A DNA stretch of 43,943 nt from Chitinophagales bacterium (GCA_015655015.1 JAATFV010000224.1:1-43943); one strand, 5' to 3'. Positions 1-8,193 are shown, counted from the stretch's first letter. Notes: generated from the sequence alone by a model not told the origin. Program-made: numbers and translations.

Positions 1-563
1 CCTTTGATAACAGCGGCAGCGGGTATGCGAAAGGAATAGAGCTTTTCTGGAGGGATAAGAAGACCATTAAGGATTTTGATTACTGGATCAGCTATTCTTA
101 CCTGGACACCAAACGCAATTACCTGAATTATACCGAACAATTGATGCCCAATTTTGCAGCCACCCATACCGCCTCTGTGGTAATGAAAAAGTTTTTTACC
201 AAAATAAAGTCAGGCATCAATCTCACCTATAGCTATGCGACAGGAAGGCCCTATTATAATTTCATACTGAACGGCGCCAGGTACAACCTGGCCGAACAGG
301 GTAAGACAAAAGACTACAATAGCCTTAACTTTAGCGCGGAATATGTTCCCGGCATCGGCAATCCCAAAGCAAAGACCTTTGTAGTGCTGTTTGCCAGTGT
401 GACCAATGTCCTGGGATACAATGCGGTGTATGGATATAATTTTTCCTATAGCGGCCAGTACCGGCAGGCAATCACTCCGCCGGCCAACCGGATGTATTTT
501 ATCGGATGTTTCCTCAGCTGGGGAGTCGATCGTTCACAGGATGCGATCAATAATAACCTGTAA
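1..563 (+). CDS. TonB-dependent outer-membrane receptor, C-terminal part (5' end outside window)
   Basis: The reading frame is open from base 3 to the stop at 561-563 and has no start inside the window, so only about 186 C-terminal residues are present. Alternating aromatic and polar residues, with patterns such as YAKGIELFWRD and YWISYSYLDT near the start, are typical of the last beta-strands of Bacteroidota TonB-dependent receptors. The protein would be an outer-membrane barrel importing a substrate that cannot be told from this fragment. The barrel does not end on the terminal aromatic residue seen in many such proteins but continues for about 15 polar residues. The family assignment rests on barrel texture only; the plug and any N-terminal domain lie upstream. 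Confidence 0.7.
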   Translation, partial: FDNSGSGYAKGIELFWRDKKTIKDFDYWISYSYLDTKRNYLNYTEQLMPNFAATHTASVVMKKFFTKIKSGINLTYSYATGRPYYNFILNGARYNLAEQGKTKDYNSLNFSAEYVPGIGNPKAKTFVVLFASVTNVLGYNAVYGYNFSYSGQYRQAITPPANRMYFIGCFLSWGVDRSQDAINNNL

Positions 564-611
564 GCCCCCGACCCCCACCCCCCGGCCCCCTAAAGGGGGA
601 ATTTGAGGGGG
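564..611. repeat. C-run/G-run intergenic hairpin element
   Basis: Directly after the receptor stop there is a C-rich stretch (565-590), the stem CCCCC (586-590) / GGGGG (595-599) with loop TAAA, then a further G-run (606-611). Similar C-run/TAAA/G-run elements recur between genes in many Bacteroidota genomes (general knowledge, not checked here). It may act as a terminator or transcript-end stabiliser. No T-run follows, so a classical terminator is uncertain. Confidence 0.5.
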
Positions 612-653
612 AGGAAAGAAAGAAAAAATCTTTTAACTTTTAAAAATAACGCC

Positions 654-1283
654 ATGCACAAAATGATCCTCGCACTTGCCCTTCTGGTCACCCTGGAGGT
701 CAGCGCCCAAAAAGACGACAAGTATACCCAGGTAATGCAAAAGAATATCAGCTTGCTGGATTCCGCCAGGACTATCGATCAGCTCCAAAGCCTCGCAGGC
801 ACTTTCGAACGGATCGGGGATGCGGAAAAGACGAAATGGCTGCCTTATTATTATGCGGCGCTGGCGCAGACCTGGATCGGCTGGAATCCCCAGTGCAAGG
901 ATAAAGATGCCAATTCGGCGAAGATCAACGCATTCCTGGCCAAGGCGGAAGCCATCGAAAAAAATTCCGAACTGTATGCCGTGGAGAATATGTCCGCCAC
1001 CCAGCAGATGCTGGTGGACCCGCAAACCCGCTGGCAGACCAATGGCAAGGATGCTGCTACCGCCCTGCAAAAAGGTATTCAGGCTGATCCGAACAATCCG
1101 CGTTTGTATTATTTACAAGGTATGAGCGTACTCGGTACCCCTACCCAGTTCGGCGGTGGAAAGGATAAGGCCAAACCCTTATTTGAGAAATCACTGGCCC
1201 TTTACCAAACGATGAAACCGCAGCCCCTCTATCCCAACTGGGGACAGAAACAGGCGGAGGAAGGACTCGCCCGGTGCAAGTAA
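654..1283 (+). CDS. secreted TPR-like protein
   Basis: This 209-residue protein starts at ATG 654 with a clear signal peptide (MHKMILALALLVTLEVSAQ) that would be cleaved after about residue 19. An upstream TTG at 603 is in frame but would put the G-rich repeat element into the protein, so I reject it. The middle and C-terminal parts (around residues 125-200) contain helical pairs with the ALQKGIQADPNNPRLYYLQG pattern, as in tetratricopeptide repeats. It is probably a periplasmic or outer-membrane-associated protein with a protein-binding role. No catalytic motif is visible. A 22-bp tandem repeat begins in its last codons. The function is unknown. Confidence 0.7.
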   Translation: MHKMILALALLVTLEVSAQKDDKYTQVMQKNISLLDSARTIDQLQSLAGTFERIGDAEKTKWLPYYYAALAQTWIGWNPQCKDKDANSAKINAFLAKAEAIEKNSELYAVENMSATQQMLVDPQTRWQTNGKDAATALQKGIQADPNNPRLYYLQGMSVLGTPTQFGGGKDKAKPLFEKSLALYQTMKPQPLYPNWGQKQAEEGLARCK

Positions 1284-1336
1284 CCAGTTCATCCGGTGCA
1301 GGTAACCAGCGCATCCGGTGCAGGTAATCCATTCAT
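1271..1336. repeat. 22-bp tandem repeat, 3 copies, across a stop codon
   Basis: Three near-identical 22-bp units lie at 1271-1292, 1293-1314 and 1315-1336. The first contains the last codons and the TAA stop of the TPR gene; the others repeat them downstream with a few substitutions. Each unit carries its own TAA in the same relative place. Confidence 0.85.
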
Positions 1337-1402
1337 TTCTATGCGGCCAATCGATTCTTCGGTCTGCCGCATGGATGTTACGCAAAGAATATAAAAAGCA
1401 AT

Positions 1403-1690
1403 ATGTTTAAAGACCTCAACCCAATATTGCACTCTCAATTGAGACTGGCCGTAGTATCTATCCTGATCAGCGTAAAGGAGGCGGAATTCACCTCTCTCCG
1501 GGAAAAGACAAATGCCACGGCCGGCAACCTCAGCGTCCAGATCAATAAGCTGAAGGAGGCCGGTTATATCGATGTCTCCAAACAATTCAAGGACAACTAT
1601 CCCCAAACCATCTGTAAGATCACTCCTCAGGGAGTTCTGGCCTTCGAAGAATATGTAAAGGATCTGCAGTCTTATCTACATATAAAATAG
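1403..1690 (+). CDS. winged-helix DNA-binding regulator (MarR/ArsR-like, 95 aa)
   Basis: This is a small one-domain protein. The N-terminal helix (LHSQLRLAVVSILISV), the helix-turn-helix around residues 30-60 (FTSLREKTNATAGNLSVQINKLKEAGYI) and the beta-wing (KITPQGVLAFEEYV) match the short winged-helix proteins of the transcriptional-regulator PF13601 type. It would bind DNA as a dimer and control nearby or distant genes; its ligand is unknown. It is monocistronic and followed by a strong inverted repeat. A 7-bp inverted repeat at 1341-1347/1366-1372 in its upstream region is a possible operator, which is inference only. Confidence 0.8.
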   Translation: MFKDLNPILHSQLRLAVVSILISVKEAEFTSLREKTNATAGNLSVQINKLKEAGYIDVSKQFKDNYPQTICKITPQGVLAFEEYVKDLQSYLHIK

Positions 1691-1720
1691 TGAGTACGCG
1701 GCGGTAAAGAAATAGTATGA

Positions 1721-1760
1721 ACGACGAAGCCATCCCGGAACATTGGAATGGCTTCGTCGT
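1721..1760. terminator. bidirectional terminator hairpin
   Basis: A perfect 13-bp inverted repeat (1721-1733 with 1748-1760, 14-nt loop) lies between two convergent genes, the regulator ending at 1690 and the secreted protein ending at 1783. T-rich sequence flanks it on both sides, though without a long T-run. The position and perfect stem support a shared terminator. Confidence 0.75.
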
Positions 1761-1782
1761 TATTTGCTATGTATGGTCTTTC

Positions 1783-3219
1783 TTAACTCTTGGCGAGCTT
1801 CATCGTCAACCTTTCATTGCTGTTGATAATTACATCCAGCTGGTAAGTACCGGGCTGAAGCTGATCCGTGCCCTCGATATTATACGTATTGGGGCCATTC
1901 TGTCCCATGGCTGTCTTTTTGATAAGCTCACTGCCATTGACGTCCGATACTTTCATTACCACAAAAGATTTTTCTTTCAGCTGCACATTCACCTGGATAT
2001 CATTGACCCCGGGATCGGGAGTAACGCTCACAGCGGTTACATTCCTGCTGCCATACATCCGTACGATCAATACTTTCGAATAGGTCACCCGGTTAGCCCC
2101 ATCCACCTGCCGGAGCCGGTAATAGAGGTCATTCTTCCGGGCCATGCCTTCGTGCACCTTATCGGTGAAAGCGTACTCCTGCAGCGGAGCGGCAGCACCT
2201 GCCCTTACTTCTCCTACCTTTTCAAAATTGTTGCCATCCAGGCTTCTTTCCACCTCAAACCGGTCGGAATGATTGTCGGAGGCCGTATTCCAGTTAATAT
2301 CCACGGCATTTTTCCGGTACAGGGCCTGGAAGCTCGTGAGGGTGCTCCTGGAAGGAAAACGGATAGTGGCCGTAGTCGTGATCGAGCACAAGGAGGGGTA
2401 ACCGTTATCACAGACCTTATAGGAAAAAGAAGTGGAGCTGCCTGTAAAACCTTCTTTCGGTGTGAAAGAGAACCCGCCATCCTTTTGCAGCTCTACCCTG
2501 CCATCCGGAGATTCCGCCAGCAAATAAGCTGTCAGCGTCTCGTGATTGGGGTCATAGTCATTGTTCAATACATTTCCGCTGGCTGTATGAGAGGCGGTGC
2601 CGGTAAATTTATCACGCAGGGCTACCGGCGCCACATTGCAGGTGGATTGATAATGGGCCGAAGCGCCGATGGTCAGTTGGTCAATGGCGATTCTTTCATT
2701 CCCGCCAATCCCCTGGTAATTGATGTATAATTTATACTGGCCGGCGGAAGGAACGGATAATGACTTATTATATTTATAAATGCTGGTATTGTCAGAACCG
2801 GTCAATTCCAGGCTGTCCAGTAGGAAAAGCGGCTTGTCGCCGGCATCCGCCGCGTACACCTTGATCCATCTCCGGTCACTGACGGACAGGTTGAACTTAT
2901 AGGTAAATGACAAAGAAAGATGATCGTTCATATCCAACAATGGGCTATAAATACCCGTCCTCTCCGTAGAACTGGCGCCGGAACCGGAGACCATCGCCCC
3001 GTCTCCTTTCATATTGGGCCCTTCCATATTGGGCGACCAGCCATTGCGGTTGACATCGAAATCAGAGAAGAACCAGCAATTACCCTGGAGATATCCCTTT
3101 ACATCCGTGAGCCGGAGACCCGAACGGGAATTAAAATTGTCAGCGGTTTCTGCGAAAACAGGCTGCAGGACGCAGGCAAGAACAGGAGTTAACAAAAGAG
3201 TCAATAAGTTCCTTTTCAT
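1783..3219 (-). CDS. secreted protein with cadherin/Ig-like domain and T9SS-type C-terminal tail
   Basis: The start is ATG 3219, giving 478 residues; an upstream non-ATG start at 3267 would put 16 extra residues before the signal peptide MKRNLLTLLLTPVLACVLQPVFA. Residues of about 25-200 form a carbohydrate-binding or jelly-roll-like region beginning NCWFFSDFDVNRNG. Next comes a bacterial Ig/cadherin-like module (NVLNNDYDPNHETLTAYLL ... GFSFTPKEGFTG), then a fibronectin-like segment. The last 80 residues end in a pattern typical of Por secretion tails (GPNTYNIEGTDQLQPGTYQL ... LAKS). I infer secretion through the type IX system and surface attachment. The ligand is unknown. It is a single-gene unit with its own promoter candidate upstream. 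Confidence 0.75.
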   Translation of the reverse strand: MKRNLLTLLLTPVLACVLQPVFAETADNFNSRSGLRLTDVKGYLQGNCWFFSDFDVNRNGWSPNMEGPNMKGDGAMVSGSGASSTERTGIYSPLLDMNDHLSLSFTYKFNLSVSDRRWIKVYAADAGDKPLFLLDSLELTGSDNTSIYKYNKSLSVPSAGQYKLYINYQGIGGNERIAIDQLTIGASAHYQSTCNVAPVALRDKFTGTASHTASGNVLNNDYDPNHETLTAYLLAESPDGRVELQKDGGFSFTPKEGFTGSSTSFSYKVCDNGYPSLCSITTTATIRFPSRSTLTSFQALYRKNAVDINWNTASDNHSDRFEVERSLDGNNFEKVGEVRAGAAAPLQEYAFTDKVHEGMARKNDLYYRLRQVDGANRVTYSKVLIVRMYGSRNVTAVSVTPDPGVNDIQVNVQLKEKSFVVMKVSDVNGSELIKKTAMGQNGPNTYNIEGTDQLQPGTYQLDVIINSNERLTMKLAKS

Positions 3220-3443
3220 CTTTGTAATTTTCAGAAAGTGATCTTTAAATAATAGTTGCGTAAACACAGGGGCTATTCAAAGGAAGGAACTATGATAAAT
3301 ACAAATAAAATACTATAGATTATCCGAATGCAAATGCGACCTTTCAGGTTGTTTTTCGAGGGGATAGTAGCTTTAGGTCGGTCTTCGGGAATTGGTGTAA
3401 GAAATTAGCCTTACAGCTGCGGGATTGTCGTAGGATGTGAAGC

Positions 3444-3474
3444 CAAAGATAGAGAAGACATTCTGTTTTTGCAA
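3444..3474 (-). promoter_or_regulatory. Bacteroidota-type promoter for the secreted protein
   Basis: On the minus strand the -7 element reads TATCTTTG (3451-3444), matching TAnnTTTG. A TTG (3474-3472) lies 20 nt further upstream as a -33 candidate. Transcription would start near 3437 and leave a leader of about 218 nt before ATG 3219. Confidence 0.45.
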
Positions 3475-3558
3475 GTCTTTGGACAAAAAATCCTTTTTTG
3501 AGGAGAAACCGGGCCAACCATTCAGTTGCTGCTTTGTAAAGTACATTGATATTCAACA

Positions 3559-3598
3559 GTATGTCAACGATCATTAAAGTATGTCAACGATCATTAAC
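3559..3598. repeat. 20-bp perfect tandem duplication of a translation start
   Basis: The 20-bp block at 3559-3578 is repeated exactly at 3579-3598. Each copy contains an ATG followed by the same first codons. The second ATG (3581) opens the ABC ATPase; the first (3561) is out of frame and runs to a stop at 3611, giving a 16-codon decoy frame that overlaps the real start. Confidence 0.9.
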
Positions 3599-4516
3599 GT
3601 CAAAGGGCTAAATAAGCGTTTTGGGGATCTGCAAGCCGTAGACTCCTTATCGTTCTCCGTGCAGGAGGCGGATATATACGGCTTCCTGGGACAAAATGGA
3701 GCCGGAAAATCAACTACCATCCGGATGCTGCTGACCCTTGTGGCTCCCACCTCCGGTGAAATAGAGATATTCGGGATGAACCTCCGGACACATCGCCGGG
3801 AGATCCTTCGCCGGATGGGGGCTGTTATCGAAAGGCCCGATCTTTATAAATTTCTCACCGCTTACGAGAACCTTTCCTTATTTGCCCGGATGAGCGGAAT
3901 ATCGCCCTCCCGGCGGCTATTAATGGATCAGCTGGAACAGGTAGGGCTGGCGGAAAGGGCCAATAGTAAGGTCAAGACCTTTTCCCAGGGGATGAAGCAG
4001 CGTCTAGGCATCGCCGTTGCCCTGGTCCATGACCCCGCCCTGGTGATATTGGATGAACCTACCAATGGCCTGGACCCCCAGGGGATAGCGGATATCCGCA
4101 ACCTGATCCTTCACCTGAGCGCCCATCAGAAAAAGACCCTGGTCGTTTCCTCTCATCTTTTGAGTGAAATGGAGCTGATCGCTAACAGGATGCTGATCAT
4201 CGATAATGGAAAAAAGATCGTGGAAGGGGTGGCTGCCGAATTGTTCGACCCTGCACAGACCATCGTTGAGCTGGACACCGCCAACCCTTCCTTTACCGGT
4301 GAGATGCTCGGCCGCTCTGAATGGCAGCCTTTTTTGCAGGAGCGAAAGGGAGCCCAGTTCCTGCTGAAAATGGATAAATCCCTCATCCCGGCCTTCACCA
4401 GGGACCTGGTGTTACAAGGCGTGCAGGTGCTCGCCATTCGCCCCCGTCATTCCCTGGAAGATTATTTTTTATCACTGACAACAGCCAATCAGCATGTGGA
4501 AGCTTTTACAAATTGA
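3581..4516 (+). CDS. ABC transporter ATP-binding protein
   Basis: This 311-residue ATPase has Walker A GQNGAGKST (Lys43), Q-loop region, signature FSQGMKQ (residues 134-140) and Walker B VILDEP (Asp158-Glu159), followed by an H-loop His in SSHL. The C-terminal 80 residues form the extra domain found in ABC-2 exporters of the CcmA/NatA type. It would energise the membrane protein encoded next, whose start overlaps its end by 23 bp. The substrate is unknown; bacitracin, lantibiotic or sodium exporters of this family cannot be separated by sequence reading. The start is duplicated (see the repeat at 3559-3598). Confidence 0.9.
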   Translation: MSTIINVKGLNKRFGDLQAVDSLSFSVQEADIYGFLGQNGAGKSTTIRMLLTLVAPTSGEIEIFGMNLRTHRREILRRMGAVIERPDLYKFLTAYENLSLFARMSGISPSRRLLMDQLEQVGLAERANSKVKTFSQGMKQRLGIAVALVHDPALVILDEPTNGLDPQGIADIRNLILHLSAHQKKTLVVSSHLLSEMELIANRMLIIDNGKKIVEGVAAELFDPAQTIVELDTANPSFTGEMLGRSEWQPFLQERKGAQFLLKMDKSLIPAFTRDLVLQGVQVLAIRPRHSLEDYFLSLTTANQHVEAFTN

Positions 4517-5375
4517 ACTGTTCAAAATATTCAGTCGTCCCCGCACCTATATCCCGTTCGCGGCCATCGCCGCCATGGTGCTTATCATCCAGCTGGGATT
4601 AAAATTCGATGGCAGGTCTTACCTGGAGCTGATGATGAGCAGCCTTTCCGACTCCTTCTACATCCCCTATAACATGATCATGAACGGCTACCTGGTAGCC
4701 TTTGTCATACTCAATACCCTGCTCATCCAGGTACCCTTGCTGGTCGCCCTGGTCGCCGGCGACACCATCGCCGGAGAAGCCAATATGGGAACGCTGAGGC
4801 TGTTGGTTTCCCGGCCCTTCAGCCGTACGCAGCTCATGCTGGTGAAATTCGGCGCCTCTGTCATTTACACGGTCCTGCTGCTGGTATGGATGGCTATACT
4901 GGCCTTATTCTTAAGCATGCTCCTCTTTGGTACGAATGACATGCTGATCGCCCGTAACAATGTGATGGAACAGATCCGGGCCGCGGATGTCTTGTGGCGT
5001 TATATCGCCGCTTTCGGATATGCGACCGTGGCCCTGAGCACAGTCGCTGCGCTTGCATTCCTGCTGTCCGTCTTCGCGGAGAACTCCATCGGCCCTATCG
5101 TCTCTACCATCAGCATTGTGATCGTCCTCACCATTTTATCGGAGATGCGGATACCTTTGTATGATAATACGGTCAAGCCCTGGCTGTTTACCTCCCATAT
5201 GCTGGCCTGGAAGGGATTTTTCTATTCCCGGTCGAACGGGGAAGGTGCCGCTATTCCGGGTACGGTAGAGAACCTGCCCGCCATTCTGCGCAGCCTGGGG
5301 ATCTTGCTGGCCTATATCGCCGCGTTCGTAACGGCAGCTATATGGGTCTTTAAAAAGAAAGATATACTTAGCTAA
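4494..5375 (+). CDS. ABC-2 type transporter permease
   Basis: This 293-residue integral membrane protein begins MWKLLQIELFKIFSRPRTY, the usual cytoplasmic amphipathic start of ABC-2 permeases. About six hydrophobic segments follow (around residues 20-38, 65-90, 120-150, 175-198, 205-220 and 265-288). GEANMGTLRLLVSRPFSR after the second segment is the conserved family loop. It forms an exporter with the ATPase upstream, and a LolA-like gene follows after a short gap. The substrate is not predictable. Confidence 0.88.
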   Translation: MWKLLQIELFKIFSRPRTYIPFAAIAAMVLIIQLGLKFDGRSYLELMMSSLSDSFYIPYNMIMNGYLVAFVILNTLLIQVPLLVALVAGDTIAGEANMGTLRLLVSRPFSRTQLMLVKFGASVIYTVLLLVWMAILALFLSMLLFGTNDMLIARNNVMEQIRAADVLWRYIAAFGYATVALSTVAALAFLLSVFAENSIGPIVSTISIVIVLTILSEMRIPLYDNTVKPWLFTSHMLAWKGFFYSRSNGEGAAIPGTVENLPAILRSLGILLAYIAAFVTAAIWVFKKKDILS

Positions 5376-5438
5376 AACGGGGAATCCGGCCCCATCATGA
5401 AAATCAGAAAATCATCGAAAATCGAAAAAACATCCATC

Positions 5439-6158
5439 ATGAACAACTTCTCCGGAACGGGTAGCTGTCGTCTGCTGTCGATAGGAGTCCTGCTGCTCAT
5501 TGCCTTGCTGCGGCCGGCCGGGGCCCATGCGCAGGATGCTGCCGCTTTATTGCAAAAAGTGAGGGCCCGCCTCGACCAGGTGAATGATTACCAGGCAACA
5601 GGCCTGATGAAAACTAACGTATCCTTTCTGAAAGTTCCGGAGGCCCAGGTGACGGTCTATTTCAAAAAGCCGGACAGGCTGAAGATAAAAAATGAAAAAG
5701 GCATCTCGCTCGTACCCAAAGGAGCCGTGACTATTAGCCTCAACAACCTGCTGAAGGGCGGGTATACTGTTCTTGATGGAGGAATGGACACCGCGGGGGG
5801 CCATAAAGTAAAAGTGATCAAATTATTACCCCTGGACGATAACGCCGACCTGGTGTTGTCCACGCTGTATATCGACGAGCCCCGCGGGCTGATCCTGAAA
5901 GCCCGGACCACCACCCGGGAGAACGGTACCTATGAAGTGGAAATGAGCTATGGGAAATATATCGCTTACGCCTTACCGGACAAAGTGATCTTCACTTTCA
6001 ACACGAAGAATTATAAGCTTCCGAAAGGGATCACCTTCGATTACGATGACGGCTCTGCAAAAAAGCAGGAGGCGTCCGCCGGTACAAAAGGGAAAGTAGA
6101 GCTTAGCTATAGCGCTTATATCATTAATAAAGGAGTGCCGGATACTGTGTTCCAGTAA
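5439..6158 (+). CDS. LolA-like outer-membrane lipoprotein-sorting/carrier protein
   Basis: I chose ATG 5439 (239 residues) because it places a compact signal peptide (LLSIGVLLLIALLRPAGAHAQ) near the N-terminus. ATG 5397 in the same frame is also possible and would add 14 basic residues. After cleavage the protein begins DAAALLQKVRARLDQVNDYQATG, and it continues with paired beta-strands (VTVYFKKPDRLKIKNEKG, LDGGMDTAGGHKVKVIKL), as in the LolA/LolB-like half-barrel family that carries lipids or lipoproteins across the periplasm. It is probably co-transcribed with the ABC pair upstream, so the three may move a lipid-like substrate; that link is inference. Confidence 0.7.
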   Translation: MNNFSGTGSCRLLSIGVLLLIALLRPAGAHAQDAAALLQKVRARLDQVNDYQATGLMKTNVSFLKVPEAQVTVYFKKPDRLKIKNEKGISLVPKGAVTISLNNLLKGGYTVLDGGMDTAGGHKVKVIKLLPLDDNADLVLSTLYIDEPRGLILKARTTTRENGTYEVEMSYGKYIAYALPDKVIFTFNTKNYKLPKGITFDYDDGSAKKQEASAGTKGKVELSYSAYIINKGVPDTVFQ

Positions 6159-6201
6159 GACGATCCATTCATGGGCCGCTTTACCTCCGGATCGATCGAA
6201 T

Positions 6202-7296
6202 TTATCCCCTATTACCCTCGATCTTCTCATCCACGACATTCCCCAGCACGGCGGAACCCATTCTTTTCAGGGGATTGCTCCTGTTATCTTCATACTCCCG
6301 GCGGCTGCGGATAATATCGATGCAGGAATAGATCGCGGTGAGGAAAGAGGAAGCGTCCGCCCTGTTCTTTCCTGCGATATCGAAGGCGGTCCCATGATCC
6401 GGCGATGTTCTTACAACGGGCAGACCGGCCGTATAATTCACTCCTTCTCCGACGGCCAGGGATTTAAAAGGGATCAGCCCCTGATCATGGTACATAGCCA
6501 GCACCGCATCGAATTTTGTTTGCTGGCCCCGGGCGAAAAAGGCGTCGGCGCTAAAAGGGCCGAATACCAGCATATTATGTTTGGCGTCCTTAATGGCCGG
6601 CTTGATGATATCCTCGTCCTCTCTTCCGATCAATCCCTCATCTCCGGCATGGGGATTCAGCCCCAATACGGCGATTTTGGGCTTATCGATGCCAAAGTCC
6701 CTTATAAGGCTATCTTTTAAGATATTCAGCTTGGACAGAATAGCCTCGCGGGTAATATGCTGCGCGATCTCCCTGACAGGTACATGCTCGGTGACAAGGC
6801 CTACCCGGAAGTTTTCCGACACCATCAGCATCAGTACGTCATTTGATCCGAATGCATGTTTCAGGTAAGGGGTATGGCCCGTGAAATTAAAAGAAGGAGA
6901 CTGTGTATTCTTTTTATGGATAGGGGCGGTGACCAATCCTTGTATCTTCCTGTCCTTCAGCGCCTCTACGGCTGCTACTAGGGATTTGACGGCATAACTT
7001 CCCCCGATCTCCGTCAATTGCCCGGGCAGGATCGCGATCTCTTCTTCCCAGCAATTGTAAATATTGATCTGTTTGTGTGTAATGCGGGAAAGATCCTTGA
7101 TGCTCTGATACGCAAAATTGATCTCCGGTACGGCCTTCCGGTAGAAATTGATCAGCTTGTTCGATCCGAATATAAGGGGAGTGCACAATTCCAGGATGCG
7201 GTGGTCGGAAAAGGTCTTAATGATCAATTCGGTCCCGATCCCATTCAGGTCACCGACGGAAATTCCTATAACCGGTCTTTGCAATTGAAGGCTCAT
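6202..7296 (-). CDS. pdxA: 4-hydroxythreonine-4-phosphate dehydrogenase
   Basis: This is an enzyme of the deoxyxylulose-5-phosphate-dependent pyridoxal phosphate route. It oxidises 4-phosphohydroxy-L-threonine with NAD to a product that decarboxylates to 3-amino-1-hydroxyacetone 1-phosphate. The start at ATG 7296 (364 residues) gives the expected N-terminus RPVIGISVGDLNGIG; earlier starts would read through the inverted-repeat spacer. The three metal-binding His are visible: His141 (TGHTPYL), His216 (GLNPHAGDEG) and His270 (MYHDQGLIPFK). The conserved TSPDHGTAFDIAGK lies near residue 300. It is divergent from rsmA and convergent with the LolA-like gene. The identification is firm. Confidence 0.95.
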   Translation of the reverse strand: MSLQLQRPVIGISVGDLNGIGTELIIKTFSDHRILELCTPLIFGSNKLINFYRKAVPEINFAYQSIKDLSRITHKQINIYNCWEEEIAILPGQLTEIGGSYAVKSLVAAVEALKDRKIQGLVTAPIHKKNTQSPSFNFTGHTPYLKHAFGSNDVLMLMVSENFRVGLVTEHVPVREIAQHITREAILSKLNILKDSLIRDFGIDKPKIAVLGLNPHAGDEGLIGREDEDIIKPAIKDAKHNMLVFGPFSADAFFARGQQTKFDAVLAMYHDQGLIPFKSLAVGEGVNYTAGLPVVRTSPDHGTAFDIAGKNRADASSFLTAIYSCIDIIRSRREYEDNRSNPLKRMGSAVLGNVVDEKIEGNRG

Positions 7297-7325
7297 GAGC
7301 TTAATTTTCAGGCATGAAGGTAGGG

Positions 7326-7426
7326 AAAAAGCTGCAAGCTTCAAGCTGTGAGCTTCCAGTGGGTCTCTATACATTTTTAACGGGCTTATCTGTATCTGGC
7401 TATAAGCTTGTAGCTTGCAGCTTTTT
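7326..7426. repeat. 101-bp inverted-repeat element between pdxA and rsmA
   Basis: The arms 7326-7347 and 7405-7426 are inverted copies of 22 bp with one mismatch, built from repeating AGCTTG/CAAGCT motifs. The spacer is about 57 bp. It fills most of the divergent pdxA-rsmA interval. It resembles REP- or MITE-like intergenic elements, but I see no transposase or target duplication, so its class is open. Confidence 0.75.
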
Positions 7427-7437
7427 AAGCTATTGTT

Positions 7438-8193
7438 ATGTATACGCTCAAGAAATCCCTTGGCCAGCATTTTCTGCGGGATGAAAATATCTCCCGCAAG
7501 ATCGTGGCTTCCGTTCTCGATACCCCCCACGGTCCCCGCCTCCTGGAAGTAGGGCCCGGGGCAGGAGCCCTGACAAAATACCTGTTGGAGATCGAAGGGA
7601 TTGATTTTAAGGCGGTAGAGCTGGATGAGGAAAAAGTCCTCTATTTGAAAAAGACCTGGCCGGCACTACAGGATAAGATCCTGCATATGAGCATATTAGA
7701 TATGGACCGGCCCTTTGAGGGAAAGTTTACGGTCATCGGGAATTTTCCTTACAATATCTCCTCCCAGATCCTTTTCAAAATGCTGGATTGGAAAGATTCC
7801 CTGGAAAGTATGACAGGGATGTTCCAGAAGGAAGTAGCGCAACGGGTGGCGGCTGATAAAGGGAATAAGGTCTATGGGGTGCTGAGCGTACTTATTCAGG
7901 CTTTTTTCCAGGTGGAGTATTTGTTTGAAGTGAGTGAACAATGCTTCCAGCCTCCTCCAAAGGTGAAAAGCGCTGTCATACGCCTTCTGCCCAGGGCAGC
8001 CCCCCCGGTTTTCAGGGATGAAAAGAGCTTTTTCCTGCTGGTAAAAACGGCTTTTAACCAGCGGAGGAAGACCCTGAGGAATGCCGTCCGGGGCCTTTTC
8101 GACCCCGGCAAACTGCAGGACCCTCTTTTCGATCAAAGAGCGGAACAGTTATCGGTGGCCGATTTTGCACAATTGACCTGGAAGATGCACTAA
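7438..8193 (+). CDS. rsmA: 16S rRNA (adenine1518/1519-N6)-dimethyltransferase
   Basis: Also known as KsgA, this 251-residue enzyme methylates two adjacent adenines of the 16S rRNA 3' hairpin during late 30S assembly. Diagnostic motifs are LGQHFLRDENI at the start, the SAM-binding motif LLEVGPGAGALTKYLL (around residues 36-51) and the catalytic NFPY motif in IGNFPYNISSQIL. The C-terminal region contains FNQRRKTLRNAVRGL, which is typical. The ATG at 7438 begins MYTLKKSLGQHF, as usual in Bacteroidota. It is transcribed divergently from pdxA across an inverted-repeat element. Confidence 0.96.
   Translation: MYTLKKSLGQHFLRDENISRKIVASVLDTPHGPRLLEVGPGAGALTKYLLEIEGIDFKAVELDEEKVLYLKKTWPALQDKILHMSILDMDRPFEGKFTVIGNFPYNISSQILFKMLDWKDSLESMTGMFQKEVAQRVAADKGNKVYGVLSVLIQAFFQVEYLFEVSEQCFQPPPKVKSAVIRLLPRAAPPVFRDEKSFFLLVKTAFNQRRKTLRNAVRGLFDPGKLQDPLFDQRAEQLSVADFAQLTWKMH

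Noticed and set aside
603..653. TTG start of the TPR protein inside the G-rich repeat
   Set aside because: It would place repeat-derived residues before a clear signal peptide that begins at ATG 654.
1717..2730. Long plus-strand open frame (337 codons) opposite the secreted protein gene
   Set aside because: It is antisense to a protein with signal peptide, Ig-like domain and T9SS-type tail; its own translation shows no domain and has skewed composition.
7438..7530. Extended N-terminus of PdxA running back into rsmA on the opposite strand
   Set aside because: The extra residues come from the inverted-repeat spacer and the rsmA antisense; the conserved PdxA start is at 7296.
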